DNA from: Geosiphon pyriformis
Lineage: Eukaryota; Glomeromycota; Glomeromycetes; Archaeosporales; Geosiphonaceae
Direction: 5' to 3'
Length of the DNA: 64,000 bases
Assembly (NCBI GenBank): GCA_016748015.1
Contig: JAAOMT010000760.1
Coordinates: 725,400-789,399 of the forward strand
Shown: positions 52,304 to 64,000 of the stretch, one piece after another
How positions within the stretch are numbered: the first letter of the stretch is position 1
Layout: each line of letters opens with the position of its first letter
Translations under genes and position numbers: made by a program
The notes under the pieces: generated by a model
What the model saw: only the letters and a program-made list of their open reading frames with translations
What the model was told of the DNA's origin: nothing
The model's database searches: none

Positions 52304-53884
52304 TTTAAACTCGTTTTATAATCTTGACATGTGGACTCAAAAACTACTCAGATTAAAAATTAATATTGTGTGATTCACATTAGAAATTTTGTTTTTCAAA
52401 TTTGAGATTAAAATTTCCTTAAAAATACCATTTCCAGTTGTTCAAAATAGTCTATTTATTTTAAAAAGGAACTTATTTCAAATTTGACTAATAATCAAGT
52501 TGATTTTTATTATAATTTTCCATGATTCCTTTTGCATTTTATTTTTTGGAATAAGATATTCCAAAAAATAAAATACTTCAAATAATATCTACAAGATTCT
52601 ATATTTGCAATGGATCCCAATTTTTAACATTTTAGGTCGATAAATTTAATCAAGGGACAATTCAATCTTATATAGAAATATTTCTTGACAAGATTTTTAA
52701 TACAAGCATACTTTTGATATCTGAACGTCATCAAGAAAATTATAAATTGCAACAAAATTAGGTAATTTACGTCAAACCATATTTTTACCTAATCGAATCC
52801 AAATATTTTACCATGATGTACTTTGTCCATATTTTGAAAATAATGCCTAATTTCAAAAAAATCCCGGATTTTTAGAATCTATTCTTGCAAAAAAAATTTA
52901 AAATTTAGGTTTATGGGCGTATTCAAAATAATTGATGGTTGGGGGTGCGATATCTAAATTAAAAATTAAAAAATGACAGAGTTGGTCAGCCGAGTGAAGA
53001 TTAATTGATATACTCTTACATAATTGGTCATTGGGGCAATAAAACAAAGAAAATCATTGATCAAACCTGTTTTCAAGTTCGGTCGCTGTTTTCCATGGTC
53101 CATTTTTGTAGGTAAACGGGGCTGCGGCGATAGAAAAGTAGGTGCCAGAACTAAAGCGCATTTGATTAATGAGATATTAAATAACATATGCTTCTGCAGA
53201 TAAGAACAAAAATAGTATTAGTTTTTTATTGTAGACACTTAAGATGTTTATCCTGCAGAATTTACTGGTTGTATGTTTATTTGATACAAGGTTAAACTCG
53301 CTTCAAAGGCTATAAAGGTATGTATTCCCTACTTTTACTAAAAATTTAATTGAAAATGCGATACATGTGAAATTTTTGCTATTGGGCCCCATAGAAACCT
53401 TTTTTCGGGTAGCCATATTTTGAGACTAAATATTGGCCATTAGCAAAATGAACATATTGCAGCACTGCATTAGCTGTAGCAAGCTTTGACCAAAAATGGC
53501 ATAAAGTTTGACAAATTATGCAAAAGCCGCAGCTCAAAGGATATTCTTTGTTTCGGCCATATTTTGGGAACGTCCGCGGAATCAATAGTAAAGGGGGATT
53601 AGCGACAATGGATATAAATTGGTGAGGCTGCGAGCTTTATCCCGTCGAAAAACGCTGTTTCTAATAAATCAGCAAAAAGGTACTATAAATTTGCCCAACT
53701 AGTCTGTTTAATTTTGCTCATAAGATATAATTAAGCAATATTGTTATTTTAACCTTTAATAATAGGAAATAATGCTGATGAATGAAATACCGTGGGCCTC
53801 TTCTCAAGTTTCTTTTTTTAGAAACGATTATTTCTTTAGTATAAAATTAGCACCTTGGAACAATTCCAAATTCACAATTTACTC
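52304..53884. other. Spacer, possibly with decayed coding sequence
   Basis: 53000-53640 is less AT-rich, and minus-strand frames at 52966-53187 and 53379-53585 have balanced composition (for example SCGFCIICQTLCHFWSKLA) but do not resemble a family I know and do not join clearly. Confidence 0.3.
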
Positions 53885-54135
53885 AAGCCTTTATCCTTAT
53901 TAAAGTGCAAAAAACACTCTGTATTGTCAAATTTTATTTGACAATATTTTTCCAATTTTTCACAGTCTTGTTGCGATGATTGTTGCAATCAGCTGTGATT
54001 AACAATTTCTTCAGATGTTGAAGTCTTAAACACTAGTCGTGGTGCCGGTTGTCCGGCACTCCTTAATCCCTCTACAAGTTTTGTTTGGCAAACTTTCCAT
54101 CCCATCAAAGTATCATCAGATACACCACAAAAATC
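53885..54135 (-). pseudogene. Possible coding remnant of unknown family
   Basis: The minus strand gives FCGVSDDTLMGWKVCQTKL, then VEGLRSAGQPAPRLVFKTST, then EEIVNHS, an in-frame TGA, and a further open stretch SSQQDCEKLEKYCQIKFDN. The composition looks like real protein (low Asn/Ile/Lys bias) and the DNA is clearly less AT-rich than its flanks. No motif is recognised. It may be an exon of a broken gene continuing upstream to about 54250 (SRKERFCERSVIAGYENL). Confidence 0.25.
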
Positions 54136-54339
54136 TTAGTAAATCCAAATTTTCGTAACCGGCAATCACGCTTCGTTCACAAAACCTCTCTTTTCTTGAT
54201 CCTCGCGCAATCTTACAATTTTGAACATAATTAACAAGAGAAGTTAAATTGAAGGAAATCGTGAAGTCAAAACTTCTGAAAGAACTGGGCGGATTTTCGC
54301 AAATTTGCCAAGTGTTCGTGAAGGCTTGGGGAATTTTTA

Positions 54340-56658
54340 GAGAAATTTTATGTTAGTTTATTTATTTTAAACTTAAATAATAAAAATATGATATGTATTC
54401 ATTCTTTAAGAAAAATTAAGAAATAAAATGTACAAAATACTTAAAAATTTTGTTTGCAGGTCATTACCAAATTCTTAATATCTAATTGAAATTTTCGTCA
54501 GCCACATAGTGTATAAGCCCTTTGTTTCTATCAAAGACCCTTCAAAAGTCTTTGCTTTCAATCAATTAAGCCCTAGAATTATTTGAAATTTCTGACGTAC
54601 GCGACCAGAAATTTTATCCAGATATGATATAAAACATCTAACAAATATTTTTCTAGTCGATTCTATCTTATGAATACAAAATATGCTAAATAATGAAAAG
54701 TAATTTATTAATTTAAAATGTTAAAATTTATTTCTCATACGTTTTTTAATATGTTTTTTGAAAACATAATTATTAGCTTTGCAATTTACATTATCTACAT
54801 TTTACAATATATCTTTTTCATTTGATTTCAAAAAATATAAAATATAAAATTGAAAAACCACTATTCAATATTATAAATTTACACAAAGCTAAATTCATTT
54901 TTTTTTAATTATAGGTATATTTTCAAATTTGAAATTTAATTAATAAAAAATTAAACATAAAAAAATATTTATATATAACATTATAAAAATAAATAATAAT
55001 TTTGTAAAATATTTCATAATATATATATTGTTCTTATTAATAATAATTTTATTATATTTAATTTTATTAATTCTAAAATAAAAAGTTTATATACGATTTA
55101 TAACTTAAATATTACTTGTATAGTTTTCTTTTTGATTTTCTTTAATTAAACAGATTTAAAAAATCAATTAAAAAATTAAATTTTTTTTAATATCTTATAA
55201 TTCAATAAAACTTATTTATAAATAATAGCTGATATAAAACTCTATTTGACTCATAATTAAATATTTAGATTAATAAATATTTATTAATTATTTAAAATTA
55301 CAATATATTAATAAATTTTTGCAATTAAATTTTTATTAATTAAAAAAATTTCAACCATATTTTAGAAAAACAACGCAAAATTATAAAAATTATAAACATA
55401 TAGTATATCAAAGTTAATATATTAAAAAATTAATTCAAAAATTTAAGAACTATTACTTTTTAATTTTGTAAATTTCATGGTTATAATTTAAATAAAAAAA
55501 CTTAAATAAAAGATTGTAAAACTATTTGTCTAAAAATACTACTTTAAATATAAATAAAAAAACTTGATAAAATTCAACTATAAATAATTTGTGTTATTTT
55601 GAATTTATTCAAAAAAAATTTATAAAATTTAAACTATGTTATTTATTTTAATAAAAGTTTCAAACTTTTGTTTTAAAATTATAATTTATTATAGATATAT
55701 AAATATATTAAAATATTTACACTATTATATTTAAGACAATGTATATTTACTATATATAATTAGTAAAAATATTTTTTAATATACTAAATTAAAAAAAATT
55801 TGCTATTATAACATAATATTAAATTAAGTTTTAAAAATAATCAAAACACTATTAATTTATTAATTAACTATAATATTATCATAATTTTTAAAGTAATTTT
55901 AATTTTGATTTAGATAAAATACAAATTTTTTTAAATCAGATTTTGAAATATAAAAAACAAATATATATTATTAAACTTAATTATAATAAAAAAATTAAAT
56001 ATTAAAAGTTTATTTATTTAAAACTTAACTAATATACACAATATTTAATTTTTTAATAAACAAAACTTTAACTTTTATTATTTTTTAGTGTTTTATTAAT
56101 AATAATTATATTATTTAATCTTATTTTGGTTGTAAACAAAAACTTTTTTTATTTTAATAATAATAATAACATATTTGCCAAATTTGTTTGTATTGTTTAA
56201 CATAATTAATTAATTTTAAAAACAAAAATAATTATATTTTAATATATTATTTTACTTATTTAGTATTATTATAGTTAAAACTTTTAATTTTTAATTATAT
56301 TATTTATTTATTTATCTATATTTAGTTATATATATTTATTATTAATATTATTATATTATCTATTTTATGTTTAAAATTAGTTATTAATATAATTAATTAT
56401 TTAATTAATAACATAATTATTAACTTGGTTATTAACTTGGTTATTAATTTAATTATTAATATAATCATTAATTTTTTTTAAAAGTATATAAATAAGATTT
56501 TTTTAAACTATAAAAATTTATTTATACTTAAATCAATTTATTTAAACAAAAATTAATACAATAATATTAATTTTTTTATTTTATTACTATTATTATTATT
56601 ATTTTTTGATATGTATTAATTAATTACAAAAAAAAAAAATCTTTGTCTTCTTAATTTT
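54340..56658. other. AT-rich block leading into LINE copy B
   Basis: 54690-56640 is almost pure A/T. At 56380-56460 there are imperfect TTATTAACTTGG repeats followed by ATATAAATAAG, directly upstream of ORF1. The same arrangement of repeats then ATATAAGCAATG occurs at 11340-11470. This is plausibly a shared LINE 5' UTR. Confidence 0.45.
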
Positions 56659-58602
56659 ATAATTACAACCAAAACAAAGAGTAAAAAAGCTGTACCTGAT
56701 ATCTTTCTTGAAATATCTAATAAGATTTTAACCAGAAAAGCTCTCTCTATTGTAGAAGCAACCAAATAGAACGTTTTAAAAGCTTTTTTCTTATCTAATA
56801 ATCATAAAAAACTGTCTTTGGTGGTTACTGAAGCAACTTTTTCTTCTTTGGCTGGTTTTTCATCAGTCAAAGTTCTTTCAAAAAAACACATTTGGGTTAG
56901 TCCCAGTATTGCTTCTATTCTAACTAAGAGCCCTAAAGTTTTTAATAATAAACTATTTAACAAGCTAGTTTTCTCTTCTTTAGCTTTAACATCTAATGTT
57001 TCTAGCACCACATCTTCAAAAAAAATGGTCAAAAAGACCAAAAGTTTAAAAAAGTAAAAGCAGTCATTTGTCTTTGCTATTATTATACTAAATTCTTTTG
57101 TAGTTCCCAATGAGATCTTAGGTAAGATCTCTATAGCATTATCTTGCATGTTATCTAAGATAAACCAAGATCAACCACTGGCTGTATTGCCAAATATGAT
57201 GTCTTCCAGCAAATCATTGCCAGTTTTAGAAGCAAAGCAATTATCTCCTGTTGAGTTATCTGTTTTTAAGAACTGGACTGATCAGATGAAAACTGAATTA
57301 TCTTCTCCTTTGGTTTTTGGTGCTGTTGCTAGTGGTGTTTAGAAAACTATTGCTAGTCATTAGAAGTTTACTGGGTGAGTATCTTTTACTCTAATGCCTA
57401 AAACTACTTTCAAAATCAAATTGGCTTATGTTAAGGCTGTTTTTCAGTTTGTACATGGTTTTTCAGGTGTGAAGTCAATTTCAAAGAACAATATAAAGCT
57501 CTTTTGTGTGGAGTTTACTTTCCAAATCTCTTTGGATGTTGTATTTTTGGTTGAGTTTACAAGCTCTGTTTATCTTGCCACTTTTAAAATTGCCAAGTTT
57601 TTGGTAGTTTCTGAGTTTGGTTTCCCTTTTGCTGCTGTTGTGCTGTGTAATATGCCTTTGGGTGTGTTTGCTGCTAATATTAAAACAGCTCTTAGTATTT
57701 TTGGTATGGTTACTTATGTTGTGCTAAAGTCTGCTGGCATTTGGCATTATGTGGTGGCTTATTTTAAGAAATTAGATTCTGCTGTATCTGTTTTAAATCA
57801 TTGGTTAGTTTTAATAAGCAAACATAATATTAGAATTCTTCTTTTGATAAATCAAAATAAGACTATTTTGTCTCATGATAGGTTTAAGACCAAGTTGATC
57901 AACTTTTTTTTTGGCTGCACTGTTTTTAAAATCAGTGATATGATATTTTAGATTGGTAATTAGACCTGTTTTATTCCTCAGTTTCCTAATTCTAATTGTC
58001 ATTTCTGCTTTGTTTTGGTTACATTCAGCTCTCAAGTTGATTTGAATCTTGCTGTTATTAAAACTGGTACACTAAAGAAGTGCTATGTTTGGTAAGAAAT
58101 TCCTAGTTGTTAGTATTATTTTAAGTGTTAAGAGTTAGGCCATCTGGCTGCAGACTGTAAGATTTCTTTACTTCTTCCTTCCAAGTTTTTTAAGATGTTT
58201 ACATCATGCTTTGTTGGTTCAAAGTCTTATGCTAAGACTTCTGCTTCTTTGAGCTTTTCTGAATTTCTATCTTTGTCATTTCTTGTTTCTTCTTCAGTGG
58301 TTGTTGGTAATTCTTTAGTGCTGTTTTGTCTGTTTTCTTTGAAATCTGATTTAACTGAGCTTTTTGCTTTGGTTAAGTCTATTGTTAAATCAGTTGGTTC
58401 TTTGGTCAAATTGTTCAAACAAATTATTAATAAGAATTTGGTCTCTAGTAGCAACCTTGACCTTAAAGTTAATAAGATTTTGGTGCATATGAGTTCTTTT
58501 AATAAAATTATTGGTAAATTGGAGAGAGAGGTAGTTTCTTTAAAAAAGAAGTGTTACATAAAAGATATTGATATGTCTAGTGATTCAAATCACTTAGTTT
58601 AA
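56659..58602 (+). mobile_element. LINE ORF1 (gag-like), decayed copy B
   Basis: Translation in a largely continuous frame set gives a gag-like ORF1: TKTKSKKAVPDIFLEIS (N-terminus), QDQPLAVLPNMM, TTFKIKLAYVKAVFQFV, FCVEFTFQISLDVVFLVE, GIWHYVVAYFKKLDSAV, a CCHC knuckle remnant YYFKC*ELGHLAADCK (about 58115-58165), KMFTSCFVGSKSYAKTSAS and a leucine/valine-rich coiled segment LVKSIVKSVGSLVKLF. The start codon is ATA where copy A has ATG; several TAG/TAA lie in frame, and the first knuckle Cys is Tyr. These fit C-to-T and G-to-A decay. ORF1 proteins bind LINE RNA in the transposition particle. ORF2 is not found after it. Confidence 0.75.
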
Positions 58603-61183
58603 TATATTATATTAAGTTGGCTTTTGGGCTGTATTCATTAAGCAATAAAAAAAAATATGTATAATTATTAACTTTATAAATTATATTAAATAAATATTTA
58701 CTAAAAAGTACAATTAATATCTAATATTAAATTTTAAAAGTATTAATATAATATATAAAATTATATTAGTGTATTATTTTTTATTAATAAAACAGACTAT
58801 TTTTTTATTTCAAAATTTTTTTTATCTTTTAAAAAAATAGTAAATAAAATATTTATAAGATTAATTTTATTTATTTATTAAAATTGAATAATTTTTTCAT
58901 TATTTTATTATTATACAATATTATTCTCTCTTATTATTTATTAATATATTATATTTAACCATAAAAATACTATTTTTAAAATTAATATAACTTATATTAA
59001 TACTGTATTTTAATTTTTATATAGTTTTATTAACATAAAATTAATTATCAAAAACAATATTAAACTTTTTTGTATAAATTTTGTGTTTTAAATTTTTTTA
59101 AATACTGTTGTTAAAATTATTTTGTTTACTTTTTATACTATTTTAAAATAATAAAATCTACTGTGGTTTTTATTTTATTTTTATTGTTATTGTTTTTTAT
59201 AATATTTTTTGAATGTTTATATTAATATTATTAAAAATACTTTTGTAAAGTTTTTGATATAATAATAAAATTTATTTACTTATAATAATATGTTATTGTT
59301 TATTTTAAATTTTTAAAGCTTTTAAAATTGTTTTGTTTGCTAATAAATTTTAGTAAAATGATTAGTATTTAGATTTTTCTATTTTTTATTTGAATGTGTT
59401 GTTTTTGAAATTAATAATATATTTATTTAAATTTATAACAAATTTGTTTTATTCTTAGCTTTTCAATTTTAATTGCTGTTAAAAATATACTATTGTTACT
59501 TTTAAGTTTAAAAAAGTTTTTAATATTATTATATTTAATAGAAAGCTCTTGAATATTATTATTATTATTATTATCAGTATTAAGTTTAAACTATTTAGTT
59601 TTTGATTGTAATACTGCTTTATTAAATATATTGTTAGCAATTAAAAAACAGTTAATATTTATTTGGTTTTTTAGAAATGCAAATAAAAAATATTATTAAT
59701 TTAGTTATTAATATATTCAAAAAAAAATTTTAAATTCAAAAAAAATTAAAGCACATAACTAATTAGTTAATTAATTTTTTTTCTTAATTTGTATTTGCAT
59801 TAATTTTTAAAAAATATAATAAATAATTATTTATTAAAAAATACAAATAATATCTGTTTTAAATTCTAAAACTATTAACTGAAACATAAAATTATATCAG
59901 CTGTATTATTTTTTGTTATTAGCATATACTATTTTTTATTTTAAAAAAATAATAACTGAAACTAATCTTAAATATTGAATTCTTACAAATTCAAATTGCT
60001 TTTTTGTTTGATTTTTTTATTTTTTATTTTTTTACTATACAATATTTGTTTTTATTTTAATTTATAATAATAGTAAAAAGATTACCAAATTGTGATTCAA
60101 TAAAGTTGTTAAAATTATTAATTAATATTAATGTGTTTTTCGAATTTATTAAGTATTTTAAACAAACTGGTTGTATTTTTATTAAAAAATCAACACAAAT
60201 TTTTAATAGGATATCATTAATTATTTAACAAAATAAATTTATTATCTTCAATTTGAATACAATCTATTTTTATTAAATAAATTCGAGTTTTAAATTTAGT
60301 TTATGTTTTTTTCTTATATTTTTGCAATTAATCTTTTAATTATTTGTACAAATTAACTTATATTTATATAATTATGTTTAAAAAATTAAATTTCTATTAA
60401 AGTTTTTATTTGTAATTGTAATAATTAAATTTTAAACGAATAAAATGTTTAATTTTTAATTTTATTGAAGTTTAATTATTGTTAAACCAAAATTTTTGAT
60501 AATTTTATTATTAATAACTATTTAAGTACATTAATTAATTGTTTATATTATTAAAATACTTATAATTTTAACTGTTTTTGTTTTATTATTTTATGTAATG
60601 TTTTAATAATTAACAAGTAATTTTTAAAAATATGTTCTTAAATTTGATTATTTTTTGTAAATAGATTAATTAATTAATTATTGTTAAAAATTATTATTTC
60701 AATTTTATATATTTAATATATTTATAAAAATTTTATTTATTTTATCTATAAATATTTTTATTTGTTTAATTAAATTACCGAATTATATTTTAATTTTTAA
60801 AACATATTTAATACTATTAAACACTAATATTAAAAAAACTGTGTTTTTAAAGCTTTTTTTATTTTTTTATTTATTTAATATATAAAACTTAATTATTATT
60901 TAATGTAATACAATTACAAAAAATCTTAAATTAAACATAATTTATGTATTTTCTGTAATTAAACACAAGTCTAGTTCAGATTAAATTACATTAAAGCAAC
61001 AGAAATAAATTTATTCAAAAAAGCTATTATTTAAACTATTTTAACTACTTTAATATTACTAAAAATTAATTTATCCAAATATTAAAATTTAATTTATTAT
61101 ATATATTATATTATATTTTCAAATTTATTATCTTTTTATTTATATTACTAATCACTTTTTTTTAATTTTAAAAAACTAATAAT
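58603..61183. other. AT-rich block between two LINE remnants
   Basis: No frame. Composition is extreme; a short ATT run lies at about 59557-59575. It may be the mutated remainder (ORF2 and 3' UTR) of copy B and the 5' UTR of copy C, but nothing is recognisable. Confidence 0.5.
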
Positions 61184-62798
61184 ATGATAGATAACACAAC
61201 TTTAAAAAAGACATAAACTAGAACATATATTCTAGAACCAGAACTAAAAGTACCTTTCTTTAATGATTTGAATAAGAATGAATCTGTATTGATGCTTCCA
61301 GCACCCAAATTTATTGGTTTTAAGAAGTTGCTATTGAATAAGTTATGGAGCAAGGAAACAAAGAATTTTGGCTTGAAAAAGTCTTACACATTAAATATTG
61401 ACTTGTTGGCCATGCTTGGCAAGTCTTTTGGTGATAAATTGTTAATTCTAAAAAAAAATTTTATTGTGTAGACAGTTTTAGAGGAGTGTTTATTTTTTCA
61501 AAATTTTTGGACTGATTAGGTTCTCTTTTACTTCAAAGTTAAGTTTACAAAAAATTAGAGAGTTAGCTATTATTGCCAAAATTTTGGTTAATGATATTAT
61601 TAGAAAACCTAACATCCAATTAGATCAGAAAGTGATTGTTAAGAAGATTTCAATAGATCCTCTCAAATTAGTATTAGAATTAATATTCTCAAAATTTGGT
61701 AAGATGATTTCAATCAAAATATAATTGATTGAGTTTTGGTAAAAAGCAATAATCGAGTTTAAATTAATAAATATAACTAGTTTAATTGCTTCCAAATAGT
61801 CTGTTTTTATGGAAAAAAATTTGATATGTGTGGCTTTGGTCATTAATGACAAAGAATTGTGAATAACAAGAGATTAGTATTGAGTTTTATTGTACATTTT
61901 GCCAATAGATACTACTGCATATAATTTATCAGATTTGCTAGAATTATATGGTAAGAAAACTTGTTTTATTGGCCATAATCTTAGTTTGTATGTTTGTGAT
62001 AGATGTACGGTTATTTGTTTTAATAGTAAAACATTCAAATTGGCTGTTATTAATTCTATTCCAGTTTTTAAGAGTGTGAATTTGCACTGGACTGGTCTTT
62101 TTATGACTTGTTGCACTGAATATAAACAATTTAATCATATATTTAATGAGTGTTTAACTGGTGAGAATTTGGGTGGCCACAGTAAGAATTCTATTAATTC
62201 TTAGAATTATGTTCAATTGGCAAATATATATAAAAGAAAGAATGCCCTTATTGCTTATCTAGTTTTTTTTGGTAACAAGACATAGACTTAAGTAGTCTTG
62301 TTTGCTGTTTTCTCTGATAATGCTGGTCTTAGTTTTAGTTCTTATTTTTCTGTTTTTGGTGTCTTGAATAGAAAAAAAAAAGTATTGGTTGCTGAAAACA
62401 ATTTATTAATTAATGATTGTTTGGCTTCTCTAGAATGTTTCTTGGAGCTTTTAGTCGATCAGATGTCAAATATTGTGCATAAATTGAATGATGTAAAGCT
62501 GGTATCTCTGGTGCCTGTTTTTTATGTTGTGTCTTTAGTTGTTTTTGTTCTGTTGCCATTACCATCAAGTTTAGATATAGTGTTAAATAATTCACAGTTG
62601 TCTCCTTTTTTTTTAAATCTGACTGTAAAAAATGAGGTTGTGGATTTGGACTTAAGTAATTCAAAAGTTCTTACTGCTAAAATTAGTGGTTTAGAGTCAA
62701 AAATAGTTGTGCTTAATGCTTTTGTGAGCTCAATTTTGGAAAAATTGGATTTGTTGTATGTGAACTTGGGTTTTTCAATATGTGCTTTTTCTCAATAA
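61184..62798 (+). mobile_element. LINE ORF1 of a second subfamily, decayed copy C
   Basis: Starts at ATG 61184 and passes through several frames: VPFFNDLNKNESVLMLPAPK, KSFGDKLLILKKNF, an interval of many stops (61470-61890), then LYGKKTCFIGHNLSLYVCDR, VNLHWTGLFMTCC, CTEYKQFNHIFNEC (a CCHC knuckle with its second Cys now Tyr) and a long C-terminal frame (62298-62798) with SLECFLELLVDQMSNIV. The protein is different from ORF1 of copies A and B. I recognise it, from memory, as the other common ORF1 type in Rhizophagus LINEs. Its stop at 62796-62798 overlaps the start of ORF2. Confidence 0.75.
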
Positions 62799-63812
62799 CT
62801 GACTTGGTTTGGAAATTTGTTACATATAATATTCAGAGTATTAGTGTCCCTGCAAAACAAAAAGACATTGTTTATTGGCATATAAATTCAAGTAATATGG
62901 TCTTTTTTATTACTGAAACAAAGTTGAGATCTCTCATTAAACTATGAATTAAGAATAAGTTTGATAAAGTTTAAATTTTTATCTCTGGTTTGGATGTTAG
63001 TTTTTTTGGTACTGGTATTGCTGTTATTATGAACAGTTTTTTGGCTTGTTATGTTTTTAAAGTAGAAGAGATTTCTGGTCAGATTGTTTTAATGCATTTT
63101 TTGTTTAAGAGCAAGCTTTTGGTTACAATTCTTTGTTTATATGCTGGTGTTTCTTTTGATGCTTGGTTTGAGCAGGCTTTGGAAATCAATTTTTTTATTG
63201 CAAAAACTATTAACTCTAGCACTTTTGTGGTCTTAAGTGGAAAGTTCAATAAAAATAGATCTGGAAAGAGTACAAGTTTTAAGTTTGGTTAATTTATTCA
63301 AAAGTTATTCTTTAAGCAAAGTCCCAACTTGGTACAACTTAAGGAGTGCTAAAAAAGTTTTAGATTATATTTTTATAAGTAAAAGTTTGTTATTAGTAGT
63401 TGCTGGTTATTGGGTTGGTTTTGTGTTTGCTTTTTTTAATACCAATTACAAGGCTGTTATGATGTCTATTGGCTTAAATAAGCTCTTGAATATTTGTCTG
63501 AATAGCTTATATAAACAAGCTAATAAAGATTATTGGAAGTTTAAAATCAAGGACACAAATGATGCCAAGTAAATGCACTTTAGGGATTGCTTTTTAGCCA
63601 AGCTTTTGGAAATAAAAAATAATTTTCTGAATGCTGAAATCTATTATAATTTGGATATTATGTGGTTATTGTTAGAAAAAATGATAGTAAACTTGGCTGA
63701 TAAGATTTTTCTAAATTTTGGTTTAGTAATTTTTAATGTTCAAGAAACGTTGTTACGGTTTAAGAATTTAGCAAAAAGAATCATAAAAATAATACAAACT
63801 ATTCAATCATAA
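62795..63812 (+). mobile_element. LINE ORF2 endonuclease domain, 3'-truncated, decayed copy C
   Basis: Directly follows and overlaps ORF1. The reading goes DLVWKFVTYNIQSISVPAKQ, FFITETKLRS (catalytic Glu of the ETK motif kept), GTGIAVIMNSFLACYVFKVE, LCLYAGVS, VVLSGKFNK (GDFN motif with Asp changed), VLDYIFISKSLLLVVAG, then FFNTNYKAVMMSIGL, where the conserved SDH-type motif has lost Asp and His (His to Tyr). KQANKDYWKFKIKDTNDAK follows. This is the apurinic-endonuclease-like domain that nicks target DNA. The reverse transcriptase is absent: the frame ends at 63812 and a minisatellite follows. Stops at two or more sites make it non-functional. Confidence 0.8.
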
Positions 63813-64000
63813 TATAGCACAGTAATAATCTTAAAAAGGTAATGATTAACATAGTAGCAAACACCATTTCGCAATAGTGGCAAGCACCAGTTCACAATAG
63901 CAGCCAACACCAACTGGTGATAGCAGCAAACACCAGGTTGAAATATCAAAAAGAAAGTATTTTCTTGTAGAACTACAAACATGTATATATACAGTAGTTT
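63813..64000. other. Right window edge, non-coding, with minisatellite
   Basis: No frame. Holds the 23-bp tandem repeat listed separately. Confidence 0.6.
63851..63942. repeat. Minisatellite, 4 x 23 bp
   Basis: Four consecutive 23-bp units start at 63851, 63874, 63897 and 63920. Each begins ATAG followed by YRGC and a core CACCA; the last 7 bases of each unit vary. Unit length is exact in all four copies. Confidence 0.85.

Noticed and set aside
52966-53585. Two minus-strand frames considered as exons of one gene
   Set aside because: No splice sites joined them in frame and no family was recognised; left as a description of the spacer.
57811-58454. Minus-strand frames within the LINE ORF1
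   Set aside because: Shadows of the plus-strand ORF1 with Lys/Asn-rich composition.

Overview
The window looks like nuclear DNA of an AT-rich, transposon-laden fungus, most likely an arbuscular mycorrhizal fungus close to Rhizophagus (Glomeromycotina). The basis is very high AT content, short GT-AG introns, an expanded lipase-like family, TKL-type kinase debris with a Cys-rich leader, fungal single-copy families (PAQR receptor, LAM/SIP3 sterol transporter, BIM1-like GPI protein) and LINE ORF1/ORF2 remnants of a kind abundant in that group. The species assignment is inference.

Layout. 1-303: 5' end of an unrecognised minus-strand gene. 304-8584: AT-rich spacer with many microsatellites. 8585-10039 (-): five-exon lipase-like gene, intact in frame, but with Gly where the nucleophilic Ser should be. 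10589-11032 (+): N-terminal shard of a LINE ORF1. 11-17 kb: AT-rich repeat debris holding a much younger 5'-truncated LINE tail with a perfect 10-bp target-site duplication (16052-16440). 17033-17777 (+): kinase pseudogene. 18811-19111: MITE-like element. 19445-20206 (-): pseudogene of unknown family. 22018-23309 (+): intact four-exon PAQR/adiponectin-receptor-like gene. 26032-27180 (-): decayed second lipase, which still has its Ser motif. 29885-31853 (-): one five-exon SAM methyltransferase gene whose last three exons look like a separate protein until spliced. 35372-36166 (-): BIM1/X325-like secreted GPI-anchored protein. 39947-46165 (+): 21-exon BAR-PH-GRAM-VASt-TM protein of the SIP3/LAM family, the largest gene here. 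47.4-47.6 kb (-): kinase fragment. 52097-52303 (+): relic of a TnpB/Fanzor-type zinc ribbon. 56659-58602 and 61184-63812 (+): two decaying LINEs of different subfamilies. 63851-63942: a 4 x 23-bp minisatellite.

The five full-length genes have no shared pathway; three act at membranes or the cell surface (PAQR, LAM, BIM1-like). The rest of the window records transposon and gene-family turnover. Old elements carry C-to-T and G-to-A damage (lost start codons, Cys to Tyr, His to Tyr, Gln to stop), while the young LINE tail keeps its CpGs. No tRNA, rRNA or CRISPR array was seen. Splice sites were assigned by eye from reading-frame continuity and family motifs; no alignment could be run.
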